A stretch of 64,000 nt of DNA from CBDFGQ01 sp965247295 (GCA_965247295.1 CBDFGQ010000008.1:496001-560000), one strand, 5' to 3'; counted from the stretch's first letter, positions 54,610 to 63,799 are shown. Made by a program: numbers and translations. Notes: generated from the sequence alone by a model not told the origin.

Positions 54610-55518
54610 TCACTCCGGTGACAAAACGCAGAGCCGACCCGAAGCGATCAAGAGATCTGGGTTATAGACGTAGCTTTGTCCTTGAGCTAGCTTCTCCTGG
54701 TAAAGAACTTCCTCATGGCCGCCATATCTGATAATCAGCGCGTACCAGTCACCACCAGGAGGATCAATATTCGCGTAACCCTGCTCGTTAGTTCGGTAAC
54801 GACCTAGTCCGGCGACCACGACCTCCGCATTGGAGACTGGCTCGCCCGCCTGGTCAAGAACCCGGACCCGGCTGCCGCCCGCATGCGGGAGTTGTGTGGT
54901 GGGCGGCGGACCGAGTTGGCCGGCCCGATCAGGGATCGGACTTTCTGGAACCAAATCCAGGATATCCTTCTCATACCCCGACTTTTTGGGAGTCATCCAG
55001 TCGGGACCATACTTGGAAGCCAGGTACTCTTCTGGTGGATTTGGCACAAGGAACTTCTCCCCGATGAAGTCAATCTCCTTCAATTGGGTGAGCAGTCTGA
55101 CGGGGATCCGTACCCCGGGGTACTGGAATATACTGTCGCCAATGATCCAGTTGCAAGCCCAGTCGATTCTAATGTAGGACTTCATCATCGCCACACCTAG
55201 GTAGCGGTCGTAGCGTTCCACTTTGGCGAAATAACCGTTGTCCCTGAAGGCAGCCGCAACGTGGTCTACTGACTTCTCGGTGATGCCATGAAGTCCGATT
55301 ACGGAGCCGAGATCCAGGTCATCATCCCACAGGATAAACCCGTTGTCCCTAATTGCGCCCAGACATGTGCCCTGCCGAAGAGAGAAGACCACTCCCAGCT
55401 GGTCCATGATCTGCTTTGCTTCCTTCAGCATTCTTTCGGCGGTGGCCAAGTCTAGTGGCTCCACAACTGTATATGACCTCTCCAAGGCTTCCTCATCAGC
55501 TCCATTACTCGGTGCCAT
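54610..55518 (-). CDS. LicD-family protein with C-terminal beta-sandwich domain
   Basis: 302 residues from ATG 55518 (frame open to 55536). N-terminal LicD nucleotidyltransferase fold: LRQGTCLGAIRDNGFILWDDDLDLG with the catalytic DxD cluster, YIRIDWACNWIIGD, PNPPEEYLASKYGPDWMTPK. After a Pro-rich linker at residue 210, RVRVLDQAGEPVSNAEVVVAG ... NIDPPGGDWYALIIRY is a carboxypeptidase-regulatory-like domain. LicD enzymes transfer phosphocholine or phosphosugars to surface glycans. The fusion is unusual. An N-terminal paralogue fragment lies at 49.7 kb. Confidence 0.85.
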   Translation of the reverse strand: MAPSNGADEEALERSYTVVEPLDLATAERMLKEAKQIMDQLGVVFSLRQGTCLGAIRDNGFILWDDDLDLGSVIGLHGITEKSVDHVAAAFRDNGYFAKVERYDRYLGVAMMKSYIRIDWACNWIIGDSIFQYPGVRIPVRLLTQLKEIDFIGEKFLVPNPPEEYLASKYGPDWMTPKKSGYEKDILDLVPESPIPDRAGQLGPPPTTQLPHAGGSRVRVLDQAGEPVSNAEVVVAGLGRYRTNEQGYANIDPPGGDWYALIIRYGGHEEVLYQEKLAQGQSYVYNPDLLIASGRLCVLSPE

Positions 55519-55539
55519 TCTTTCTCTCCTTGCCACGCA

Positions 55540-55825
55540 AAACTTCCCGTCTCAATTGGCACGTTGTAGAGATACTCCAGATTCTGATGCCAGCAATCAT
55601 CCCCATGGTACCACCATCTGGATGTTGGTTGATCACTCCAGGCACGATCGATTCTCCAGGTAGGGCTGGGAAGCACCTCGTCCACACGGCGGCACCCAGC
55701 AACGGAAGCAACCTGCTTCTGCATCGTTGGTACAGGTCTCCGCTTGAACCTGATGTTGATCCCCTTGGGGGTATGAGAACTCTCTTTGAAGATACCAGGA
55801 GTGACGACATTTAGATAGCGCCACT
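55540..55825 (-). other. Decayed coding remnant upstream of the LicD-like gene
   Basis: Minus-strand peptide DQPTSRWWYHGDDCWHQNLE-YLYNVPIETGSFAWQGE looks protein-like and runs up to the LicD-like start, but the preceding part is in other frames. Family not recognised. Confidence 0.3.
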
Positions 55826-55829
55826 ATAA

Positions 55830-55859
55830 AATTCGAAGTCGTCTAGACGACTCCGAATT
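55830..55859. terminator. 30-bp near-perfect palindrome
   Basis: AATTCG...CGAATT with central GTCTAGAC; one mismatched pair. It could act as a hairpin terminator or operator in the gap upstream of the LicD remnant. Confidence 0.5.
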
Positions 55860-55958
55860 AATCCGATGGGCTAGAAACGGGAAAGGTCAACTTAAGGACT
55901 GGGTCTCGTGGCGTTACCGCTCTGCATCTCAGGATGCGCCAGCTATACGAAAGCCGTT

Positions 55959-56303
55959 CTATAGGACGTGCACGACTGGGAGCAGGTCAGTTTCTCCGAG
56001 CTCTTCCCTTCGGAGAAGCCGTTGGTACTCAACTTTCGGGCCGGGCTGTGCCCGCCATTCCGTGCCGAGATGCCCGGCTTTTAAGCCCTGTACGATCAGT
56101 ACCAGGGTGATTTCATCCTTCTGGGACTGGATAAAGGTCCATTCATGGGTCTGGGATCGAATCAGGACGTCAGAAACCTGCTTGGGGAGCTGGGCATTAG
56201 CTATCCTACGGGCTACAGGACAGACTAAAGGATCGCTCCGCGGATCTTTACCGAGGATGCGCGTTCGGCGCTCCTGTACGCCCCCAGGGGCGGCCATTTC
56301 CAT
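55959..56303 (-). CDS. Hypothetical protein, uncertain
   Basis: 114 residues with a protein-like middle (ANAQLPKQVSDVLIRSQTHE-WTFIQSQKDEITLVLIVQGL). No family recognised; the start region is basic and may be spurious. The surrounding 55.86-56.5 kb holds nothing else that I can support. Confidence 0.3.
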   Translation of the reverse strand: MEMAAPGGVQERRTRILGKDPRSDPLVCPVARRIANAQLPKQVSDVLIRSQTHEWTFIQSQKDEITLVLIVQGLKAGHLGTEWRAQPGPKVEYQRLLRREELGETDLLPVVHVL

Positions 56304-56508
56304 GGCGACTTCCTGCGTCCAAAGGAGGTAGGGAACCCGATGGGCACAAGTGGAGTGGGCCCCCCGTAGGCCGTCAAGACCGAAACCGGCTGCTGCACAG
56401 GACGAGCGGATCTAAGGCTGTGTGTCGCGCACCCAGTATGCTGGGCTGAGCCACACGCACCTCACGGAGCTTTCGGCCCAACTACGAGCGAGCCTCTTAG
56501 GGTGGGCC

Positions 56509-57234
56509 CTAGCCACGGCCCAGGTAGGGCATGCCCAGCGGCAGTACTATAGCGTGGTACAGATTGACGTCAGGTGGCAAGGCAGCCATAGTGACCGCGA
56601 CCATGCCAACGTCGTCCACTCGCATCATGGGCTCTGTGTGCATTCTTTCGGGGCCCCGGTTCTCGATGGCAACGTTACCGGGGTGAAGGCAGCTCACCGC
56701 GATGCCGTGGTCCCGTCCCTCCAGCGCTGCTACGTGCGTCAGGCCCACTACCGCGGCCTTTGTCGCGGCGTAAGACGCCGTGTTTGGGCGAGGGATCTGG
56801 GCTGCCGTGCTGCCGATATTGATGATGCGCCCTCCACCTTGTGACTTCATGATCTTCATGGCTTCCCGGCAGCAGAGGAAGACCCCAGTGAGGTTCACGG
56901 CGACTACGCTTTGCCAGGTTTCGAGAGTAAGCTCCTCCAGCGGTCCGGCTACCTCGATGCCAGCATTGCTCACCGCAACATCCACCCGCCCGAACTCGCG
57001 CACGGTGTGGTCGAAAAGCCTCACCACCTGAGCCTCGTCGGTCACATCGGTTGGCACAACCTCCACTGTAGCGCCATTTGAGCGCAGCTCTTCCGCGGTG
57101 CGTTCGAGGTTCTCCTTGTTCCTGGACGCGATGATTACCATTGCGCCCTCGATGGCAAACGCCCGGGCGATCCCCTTTCCAACTCCTGTGCCGCCCCCGG
57201 TTATGATCGCAACCTTTCCATCAAGCTTACCCAT
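56509..57234 (-). CDS. Short-chain dehydrogenase/reductase (SDR)
   Basis: 241 residues. VAIITGGGTGVGKGIARAFA (TGxxxGxG), VSNAGIEVAGP (NAG), GGRIINIGSTAAQ with Ser, and SYAATKAAVVGLT with the YxxxK catalytic pair. C-terminal substrate loop HPGNVAIENRGPER. NAD(P)-dependent oxidoreductase of unknown substrate. Complete. The start has only weak upstream purines. Confidence 0.93.
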   Translation of the reverse strand: MGKLDGKVAIITGGGTGVGKGIARAFAIEGAMVIIASRNKENLERTAEELRSNGATVEVVPTDVTDEAQVVRLFDHTVREFGRVDVAVSNAGIEVAGPLEELTLETWQSVVAVNLTGVFLCCREAMKIMKSQGGGRIINIGSTAAQIPRPNTASYAATKAAVVGLTHVAALEGRDHGIAVSCLHPGNVAIENRGPERMHTEPMMRVDDVGMVAVTMAALPPDVNLYHAIVLPLGMPYLGRG

Positions 57235-57535
57235 CGCCTACTCCTTGAACCGACATTCCCAAATCAACCGGATTGCGCCTAATGTGAGGGCGGAACCACT
57301 ATGGGCGAGTTTTTAGCACCGCCTCCCATAGTCGTCAAACACTCAGGGAAAACCCCAACATGATTATAAGGCGGTGTCTAGACTAGGGTGCGGAGTCATT
57401 GCAGCCAGGAAAAGTGGGACACCGTGGAAGCAGGGAGATCAGGTGTTGGATGGAGGTCTCGTAGTTGTAGCAGTCGACGAATGCTGCAAGCGTGGCCTCC
57501 AGGTCAGAGGGCATCTCTTAACGGACCTGATCGAC

Positions 57536-57757
57536 GTACCAGTTGATGGTCAAGTAGTAGTACTCTTCCTCCAAGTGCTTCGACATCGCCTTATAGCTGG
57601 CTAAGCACCGGCGGCAGTAGGGTCACCAGTTGCCCCGGTAGAAGAGGATGACCGGATATCGGCCAGATGTATCCCGAGGATGCTCAGGTTTGCCGCCTTC
57701 AGTCAGGCTGAAGGAGATATCGAGTAACTTGTCGATCTGGGTCAGTTTCTCAGCCAT
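57536..57757 (-). pseudogene. Peroxiredoxin-like gene remnant with TGA at the catalytic Cys (Sec candidate)
   Basis: From ATG 57757: MAEKLTQIDKLLDISFSLTE, GRYPVILFYRGNW, then TGA (57625-57623, codon 45), then PYCRRCLASYKAMSKHLEE. Relatives read FYRGxWCPYCxxxL, so the TGA replaces the peroxidatic Cys of a CxxC pair, giving UxxC. After HLEE the homology ends; the frame passes into what looks like a transposase tail (EMPSDLEATLAAFVDCYNYE at about 57510-57450, after a TAA), so the gene is truncated. A short stem (TAGC/GCTA) about 20 nt past the TGA is a weak SECIS candidate. Confidence 0.65.
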
Positions 57758-57870
57758 TACGCTCTCCGTGATGTGTGTTGTCGAACAGACCTGTGCAGGA
57801 ACTCTCGGGTTTTCTTACCCTTCGATCAGTCCCATTATCGCTGACAGTCTAGTCAAAGAAACGTCTCGTA

Positions 57871-58653
57871 TTAACGTTCTACAATTCGTAGATCGACTGT
57901 TCCAATGTCGCCAAAATCAGCAACAAGCTGGTCACCTGGTGCAACAGGACTGATTCCAGTACACGTCCCAGTTGAAATTATTTCCCCGGCGGCGATAGAT
58001 TCTCCGCGACGCGACAAGTGGTTGGCTATCCATTCCAAAACAAGGAGTGGGCTACCAAACACATCAGCTCCAGTTCCCTCAGCGAACCGCTTTCCGTTCT
58101 TGAAAAGCGTTACAGACTGAGAAGTCAGATCCAATTCCTGCCATCCCGTTACCTCAGGCCCCGTTACGAGCGCGGTGTGTGCGACCATGTCAGCAACCAA
58201 CCTGACAGGTCCAATATGGCCAAAACCGCCCTTAAACCTGCTCCCAATGACTTCAATTACTGGGACTAGTACATCGACTGCGGATAGTACCTCCTCCATA
58301 TAGTAAACGTCGTCTCGGGCCGGAAGCTCACGCGAAAAACGGAACCCAAATTCACTCTCAACACTCGCACCTTGTCCACAAAAAATCGCCACTTCACATG
58401 GACTCTGAAAGCAAAGAGGAACGAATATCGGAGCGGTCACAGGCTCTTTAGTATTCAAAACCTGCTGTGCCGTCTTACTTGTTGCGCCTACCTTCCATCC
58501 TGCCCGTGCCATCCCAGACAGTTGTTCTGCAATACGCTGGACCCTGTAGGCTGTTTCAATTGAGTCAATTCCAGCTGCTGCAGAAAGCGGAACAACACCA
58601 CCCTTCATGCGGGCTTGTGAAAGACTATTTGCAAGGGCCTCTAATTTATTCAT
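57871..58653 (-). CDS. 2-keto-4-pentenoate hydratase / fumarylacetoacetate hydrolase-family protein
   Basis: 260 residues. AYRVQRIAEQLSGMARAGWKVGATS, APIFVPLCFQSP, SVESEFGFRFSRELP (metal-binding ExE), VDVLVPVIEVIGSRF, LVADMVAHTALVTGP and GEIISTGTCTGISPVAPGDQ follow MhpD-type hydratases that add water to 2-hydroxypentadienoates in aromatic meta-cleavage pathways. No other meta-cleavage genes are adjacent. Complete. Confidence 0.9.
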   Translation of the reverse strand: MNKLEALANSLSQARMKGGVVPLSAAAGIDSIETAYRVQRIAEQLSGMARAGWKVGATSKTAQQVLNTKEPVTAPIFVPLCFQSPCEVAIFCGQGASVESEFGFRFSRELPARDDVYYMEEVLSAVDVLVPVIEVIGSRFKGGFGHIGPVRLVADMVAHTALVTGPEVTGWQELDLTSQSVTLFKNGKRFAEGTGADVFGSPLLVLEWIANHLSRRGESIAAGEIISTGTCTGISPVAPGDQLVADFGDIGTVDLRIVER

Positions 58654-58659
58654 TTATCA

Positions 58660-59190
58660 AATCATCCTATAACGTCTTTCAGGAATTGGCCTATGACGTG
58701 GGGGGGTGGTGGTGATGATTCGTTGCTTGCTGATACGTATACGACCAACCTCCTTTTTATAGGGTCCAGACTGCACTTAACAACCTGGCCAGTGGCGACT
58801 GTTCACCCATACCCAAGTAGTCTTTAATAGATGCTAGACCCCTATAAGGATGTTGTGAGGTCGGTAGCCTTGGGTCGTGGACGTATTTTATTGTCCCCTC
58901 ATCACATCTTCCGCCAAACCATAGTGCTAAGAATTAAGAATGGTTTAGAGCCTTCTGTCTTCCTTAAAACGCTCTAAATCTTTCTTAGACAGTTGCGATC
59001 CGTAACCTGTCCCTTTGACAGATGAGAAGTCCGATGGAACTGTGCCCACAGTTGGTAAGGGAATTCGGATTGCGCCGAGAAGAGTGAACGAGCACGACAC
59101 AAATAAACATGGCAAAAAGACACTTAACCCCGTGATAATCCCGATACCAACGTTCCACGGAACCATCGCTGGTCAAAGCCGTTTCTCTTT
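58660..59190. other. Gene-poor stretch
   Basis: No gene I can support. One minus-strand frame (58945-59166) has a hydrophobic segment but no ribosome site and no recognised motif. Confidence 0.3.
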
Positions 59191-59194
59191 CCGC

Positions 59195-59632
59195 TTATTC
59201 GATAGGTTCCGCTACAAAGACCGGGATTACGCGGTCGGTTTTTTCTTGGTAGTCCTGATAGGGAGGGTATGCTTCCACCGCGATATCCCAGAGTCGTTGT
59301 CGCTCATCTGAATCTACTACCTCTCGAACTCGCATCGAATAGACTTCGGCTTTGTCCCGAATTTCAACATTCGGTTCCGCCTTTAAATTGTGATACCAAA
59401 GCGGATGTTTCGGCGCTCCACCCTGAGATGCCACGAGTATATAGCTATTTCCATGCTTGGCTCTCATTAACGGGGTCTTACGTATCGCACCTGTCTTCCA
59501 TCCTTGATTAGTCACGATTATGACTGGCAGCCCCGTGTCCCTCAAGGTTAAGCCGGCGGTGCCTCCGCTTCCTTCGTATAGTTCAACTTGCTCTGCCACC
59601 CATCCGCTAGGGCTAGGTATGTATTCGCTCAT
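59195..59632 (-). CDS. Deazaflavin (F420)-dependent nitroreductase-family protein
   Basis: 145 residues, ATG 59632 with GAGGAG 6 bp upstream. LPVIIVTNQGWKTGAIRKTPLMRAKHGNSYILVASQGGAPKHPLWYHNLKAEP is the Ddn/Rv3547 signature that binds F420. C-terminal DYQEKTDRVIPVFVAEP is typical. Reduces unknown substrates using F420H2. Confidence 0.9.
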   Translation of the reverse strand: MSEYIPSPSGWVAEQVELYEGSGGTAGLTLRDTGLPVIIVTNQGWKTGAIRKTPLMRAKHGNSYILVASQGGAPKHPLWYHNLKAEPNVEIRDKAEVYSMRVREVVDSDERQRLWDIAVEAYPPYQDYQEKTDRVIPVFVAEPIE

Positions 59633-59741
59633 GGTTAGCTCCTCGTCTCGCTTCTAGTCTACTCAGCCAACTACAATCATGGGGATGCCTTGAGGGAGGC
59701 GATTATACGTATCCTCTGCCAACCGAATCGTAGCCGTTGTT

Positions 59742-59824
59742 CCTGAAAGGAAGTCCTTTTGCTACCCCATATTCTAAGCCGGGCGTGGCTACTGTGTACA
59801 CCCCTGCCCATCTGGAGCGCCCCG
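59742..59824 (+). repeat. Dispersed repeat, copy 3
   Basis: AAGTCCTTTTGCTACCCCAT, ATTCTA, then GTGGCTACTGTGTACACCCC and CATCTGGAGCGCCC: the fullest copy of the repeat also at 21327 (inverted), 23906 and 63583. Confidence 0.65.
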
Positions 59825-60180
59825 TTGAACGAAATGGAACCACCGGATCTTGGGCCCCGATCCGCCGACGTACGGCACGCGGGTGGGCCAGGGCTATTGG
59901 TAGAGACTCACTCTGACTGTGTGCGGTACCGTCGTCAGTAGTGTTCTCAGTGTGGACGGCGGTGGCGGTCGAATTCGAGGCGGTAGTCAACAATGGTTTT
60001 GTTTATCAGCGGAACACATCCCCGCAACCTGAGGGTTACAGCGATAATAGAATGAGGCCGCTGTTGTAGTACTCGGCGGCCCCCTGTACTTCTTGCAGCA
60101 GAATCGTAGCGCCTTATTCGGCGAAGGGCTCGAGTCGGGGCATCACCACCGTGACCTTACCCCGAAGTTAGTATCATTGG

Positions 60181-60996
60181 CTAGTAGAGTCCAGCCATAG
60201 AGCCAGCAAACTCTTTGGGCGTTTTACCCTTCAGGGAACTGTGGGGCCTGACCTCGTTGTAGTCCTGCCGCCAGCTCTCTATGATCTCCCTGGCATGCCT
60301 TACACTCATGAACCAGTTGATGTTCAAGCATTCGTCGCGTAGTCGGCCGTTGAAGCTCTCAGCAAAGGCGTTCTCTACCGGCTTGCCAGGACGTATAAAG
60401 CTTAACTTGATGCCCCTCCGACAGGCCCACTCATCCATGGCCTTGCCTGCGAACTCCGGGCCGTTGTCCACAGTGATCACCTCAGGTAGTCCCCGTGTCT
60501 CTTCCAGTCTCTCCAGGACTCCCACCACTCTGGCGCCTCCCAGAGAGGTATCTACCTCGATGGCTGGGCACTCCCGTGAATAGTCGTCCACTATGGCCAA
60601 TGCCCGGAAGCGCCGACCGGTCACAGTGCTATCAGAGACAAAATCCATGGACCACCTCTGATTAGGACGTACAGGAGATGGAATGGTCTCCCGGACCCCT
60701 GCCGCCCCTTTGCGCCTCCTCTTCTTCCTGAGCGTAAGCCCCTCTTCACTGTAGATGCGCTCTGTACGCTTGTGATTGATCACCAGGCCTTCTCTCTTCA
60801 GCATGATGTGCAACCTGGGACTGCCAAAGCGCTTCCTCTCCCATGCCAGCTCACGCATTCTGCGACGCAGGGCAGCATCATCACCCTGCTTCGACTTGTA
60901 CCGATAGACCGAGGGTGAGATATCAGTAAGCAGACAGGCCCTCCTCTCACTCAGCCCAAGACTCTCTATGGCATATGCCGCTGCCATCTTCCTCAC
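60181..60996 (-). CDS. IS407-like transposase OrfB
   Basis: 271 residues. HTH_21 (ESLGLSERRACLLTDISPSV), rve core with WSMDFVSDSTVTGRRFRALA, ITVDNGPEFAGKAMDEWACR and PGKPVENAFAESFNGRLRDE (DDE). Ends WRQDYNEVRPHSSLKGKTPK, typical of the IS407/IS2 branch. Confidence 0.92.
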   Translation of the reverse strand: MRKMAAAYAIESLGLSERRACLLTDISPSVYRYKSKQGDDAALRRRMRELAWERKRFGSPRLHIMLKREGLVINHKRTERIYSEEGLTLRKKRRRKGAAGVRETIPSPVRPNQRWSMDFVSDSTVTGRRFRALAIVDDYSRECPAIEVDTSLGGARVVGVLERLEETRGLPEVITVDNGPEFAGKAMDEWACRRGIKLSFIRPGKPVENAFAESFNGRLRDECLNINWFMSVRHAREIIESWRQDYNEVRPHSSLKGKTPKEFAGSMAGLY

Positions 60997-61004
60997 CTTG
61001 GGCT

Positions 61005-61271
61005 TCAGAAGTTTTTTGCCAGCAACTCCTTCAGAGACCAGTTGTCCAACGCCTGCTGGGCCACAATCTGCTTCAGGCGCCGGTTCTCTTCCTCAACGGA
61101 CCTTAGCCTCTTCAACTCGTTCAACGTCAGCCCGGCGTACTTGGCTTTCCATTTGTAGAAGGTGCCTTCGCTCATGCCGTGACTGCGGCACAGCTCCCCT
61201 GTCTTGGCCCCTGCCTCTGCCTCGTTCAGGACCCCTATGATCTGCTCCTCTGTGTACCTCTTCCGTGCCAT
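61005..61271 (-). CDS. IS407-like transposase OrfA
   Basis: 88 residues: RKRYTEEQIIGVLNEAEAGA, HTH CRSHGMSEGTFYKWKAKYAG, coiled coil LRSVEEENRRLKQIVAQQAL. ATG 61271 preceded by GGAGGG. Confidence 0.92.
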   Translation of the reverse strand: MARKRYTEEQIIGVLNEAEAGAKTGELCRSHGMSEGTFYKWKAKYAGLTLNELKRLRSVEEENRRLKQIVAQQALDNWSLKELLAKNF

Positions 61272-61879
61272 GAGCCCTCCTTACTATGTCCTATTTTACC
61301 CGGAGGACTCTCTTTGCCACTGTTACTGTTTTCGGGGGTAAGGTCAACCGGAGGCTGCGCTTGGGTCTCACCCTCTCCGCCGTCCTCAAGATCGTTGACG
61401 ATGTTGCACCCGACCTTGCCACCAGAGCTAACCCAGAAAGTCCCCCCGGCCAGATCGCACTCCTGTTTCGTGACTGGCTCGCCGTCCACGAACAGGGGCT
61501 CGGGCTCACCCTCTACTACGGAATCGGGATCAACTATCCAAGATATCGCTGCTAGGTTTCCCACCTCTTCTAGCTCCTCGGCGGTGCAGGCGTTGATATT
61601 GTGGATATAGTCGCACACGTTGGGGTCCATGTCGTCGATGCTGGTGACGACCTTTCCATCTCCGAAGTCGGATAGCCACTCTTCGTAGGTGGGGTCACCG
61701 TGCAGGACCTCTCCCATTGTCTCTGCGCCATCCTGGACTTCGGGGCCGTCACCGCCACCGGAGGTAAGGGCGAACGCGGTGATTGTTCCGGCTGTGCCCA
61801 GGGCCAAGGTCAGGGTAACCGCTGAAATAAGCCACCTCTTCATGTTCATTCCTTTCTCCTCCTGCTGGTGTGGTTTCAC

Positions 61880-62341
61880 CTGTGCTGGTAATAAAGACGA
61901 AGGCGGGTTGCAAAAAGTTCCCGTTGCTCCCAGGGACCGCCTAGCCAGGCATGCGGTGGGTAGAGCTTGACGGGGGTCGATGGGCTCACGCCGGTTCTGT
62001 ATGACGATGAACCGTGCTGGGACGAGCTTGAAAGGCCGACATCGCGCTCCTCGAGGGGCATGCACTCGTCCCACAGCTACCCCACATATCGGCGTCTGTT
62101 GACTCCGTCCGGCGCCTCCGATGCCATCCCCACAATCGGCGCTGATTTGTCCGGGCCCGGGACTAAAGGCGGGCAGCTTGTCATCCTGAAACGCCGGCAG
62201 CTTAGTGCCTGCAGATTCGTTCGCGGCGGAACTGGAGCCATCGCCGGCCAGGGTGTAAGCTGCGACTGTGGCAGTGGTGGCGACCGCTACGACCAGGCCC
62301 AACCCCGTCAGGGAACAAACGTGTCCGGGTCTTCGTCTTGA
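61880..62341. other. Stretch with only a decayed signal-peptide-like frame
   Basis: On the minus strand, LTGLGLVVAVATTATVAAYT-LAGDGSSSAANES looks like an exported-protein N-terminus (about 62300-62215), followed by Pro/Gly-rich frames without motifs. No start with a ribosome site is seen. Probably the remnant of another secreted protein gene. Confidence 0.3.
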
Positions 62342-62397
62342 ATAGTGACTGCCCTAGATTGGAGCCCTCCCAAAAGGATTGTAGGGGTTAAGGCGAT

Positions 62398-62745
62398 GTC
62401 TGAAGTGAATAACAGAGCTACTCTGAGGGGTGAGAAAGCTAGCGCCTGGCAGCGTGTGGTGATGGGACTCGCGGGTCACTGCTATTACTAGGAGGCATTC
62501 TTTTTGACACTGCGTGGGCGAACACCCCCGTGTACTGGGGCGGTTACTGGGAGGGCTGGCAGGGATTTAGCGGTTGGAGTGCGGTCTTGATTTTGGCAGC
62601 GATCGGGTATGGCATTGCCACAGTCGTTCCCCCCAAGCGCCTACCCCGACGTGTACTCGTCGCCGCCGGGATACTGGTCATTTTGCTGTCAGCCGTTGGG
62701 CTATCTTCCTTCTTCTTGGTGATGGCGGTTTGCGCTTGTGATTGA
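62398..62745 (+). pseudogene. Small membrane protein gene, one-base frameshift
   Basis: ATG 62398 opens MSEVNNRATLRGEKASAWQR-VVMGLAG. One base short near 62474-62478 shifts it to SLLLLGGILFDTAWANTPVY-WGGYWEGWQGFSGWSAV and then two helices (LAAIGYGIATVV, VAAGILVILLSAVGLSSFFL) ending at 62745. Together about 115 residues with three helices. Family not recognised. Alternatively only the GTG 62530 product is made. Confidence 0.5.
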
Positions 62746-63207
62746 CGGGTAAGGATGCTTATACATCCGCCCAGGCGGCCCAGCTACCTTGCGGAGTACC
62801 AGGTTATTGTTCCACAAGGAAATCGATATGGCCCACAAGCAAGGTATGGGGCTCGATTTCGCCTTTGCGCTTTTGCGTCGCTAGAATGCTTCTGGTTACG
62901 TCGGAAGATGTGATACTACTGAATTACGCAAACATAGAGAGGGTGTTATCAACCGTAAAGCTCTTGCCCAACCGATCGGATCCACCATAGTTAAAGATTG
63001 AGACTATCATCTCAGTTATGACATAATCAGGATGCTCAAACTATAGCACCCTATGCTGAAGCCCCACGCCAATAATAAAATCCGCATCGATTGAACGAAC
63101 GAGAGAGGGGAATCCCATCGAATGCTGCATCTTCGCCATAATCTAACAGGATCATCTTACATAGGAGAGGATTGGACTCAAGCAAGGAAGGTATAATTAG
63201 AAGTCGC

Positions 63208-63570
63208 ATGCCAGAAATTCATGATCAAGAACCCCATCCGCCACACATTGGCATAACAACTTACGTGACTGTCGCCCGACTCTCGGAAATACCTCCAGGC
63301 CAAATCCTGCGGGTTACGCCCACACGGCACGACCAACTCGTCCTTTGCAACGTGAACGGTGCCATCTACGCTGTTGTGGACGCCTGCAGCCATGATGGGG
63401 GCATGCTGGGGTTCGGCGAGCTGGACGGACAGCACCTGGTGTGCCCTCGGCATGGAGCCCTCTTCGACGTGGCCACCGGTGAGGCAGTCACGCCCCCCGC
63501 AAAGTTGCCGATACGGACTTATCCGGTGCGGGTCCTAGGCGATGAGGTCCAGGTGGGATTGGCGGAGTAG
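63208..63570 (+). CDS. Rieske [2Fe-2S] ferredoxin-type protein
   Basis: 120 residues from ATG 63208 (TTG 63172 in frame is a weaker start since its AGGAGAGG is only 1 bp away). Cluster motifs CSHDGGMLGFGEL and CPRHGALFDVATGEAV fit CxH...CxxH exactly, though the first reads C-S-H. C-terminal PIRTYPVRVLGDEVQVGL. Electron carrier for a Rieske oxygenase or a stand-alone assimilatory-type ferredoxin. A roughly 100-bp near-identical fragment lies at 38.2 kb. Confidence 0.9.
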   Translation: MPEIHDQEPHPPHIGITTYVTVARLSEIPPGQILRVTPTRHDQLVLCNVNGAIYAVVDACSHDGGMLGFGELDGQHLVCPRHGALFDVATGEAVTPPAKLPIRTYPVRVLGDEVQVGLAE

Positions 63571-63582
63571 CTACGATGGAAC

Positions 63583-63646
63583 CGTACCCCTGATTCTACC
63601 TCCGCCCTGGCTACAGTGTACACCCCTCCCCATTTGGAGCGCCCTA
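63583..63646 (+). repeat. Dispersed repeat, copy 4
   Basis: GTACCCCTGATTCTACC, TGGCTACAGTGTACACCCC, CCCATTTGGAGCGCCC: the same words in the same order as the other copies. It follows the Rieske gene stop by 13 bp. Confidence 0.65.
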
Positions 63647-63799
63647 CTCCATGTATCCTCGTAGTTACCGGTACTTTCCGGACCTGGCTATTTGGCAAAT
63701 TCACCCCATGTACGGGGAGGCGTGCAAAGGATCAAGCCCAGTCCCACAAGATCCATTCTGAGCTGATTGAGAGAGCGCCGTGCCTTGGCTGTCTCGTTT

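Larger units (their letters stand above)
60152..61346 (-). mobile_element. IS3-family insertion sequence (IS407-like, fourth type)
   Basis: 1195 bp between TGACCTTACCCC at the left and its partner TGACCTTACCCCC on the other strand at the right. A 4-bp target duplication ACCG (60148-60151 and 61347-61350) matches the IS407 habit. Carries orfA and orfB, both intact. Confidence 0.93.
60114..61849 (-). pseudogene. Secreted protein gene, split by an IS near its 3' end
   Basis: ATG 61849 with AGGAGAAAGGA upstream: MNMKRWLISAVTLTLALGTA (signal peptide), then acidic EEWLSDFGDGKVVTSIDDMD, CDYIHNINACTAEELEEVG and ECDLAGGTFWVSSGGKVGCN. Removing 60152-61346 and one ACCG (CGGT on this strand) yields ETQAQPPVVMPRLEPFAE and a stop at 60114: a clean end, so the IS insertion is the only lesion. 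The exported protein, about 180 residues with paired cysteines, is not recognised. Confidence 0.8.

Noticed and set aside
58945..59166. 73-residue minus-strand frame with one hydrophobic segment
   Set aside because: No ribosome site and no family match; likely chance in lower-GC DNA.
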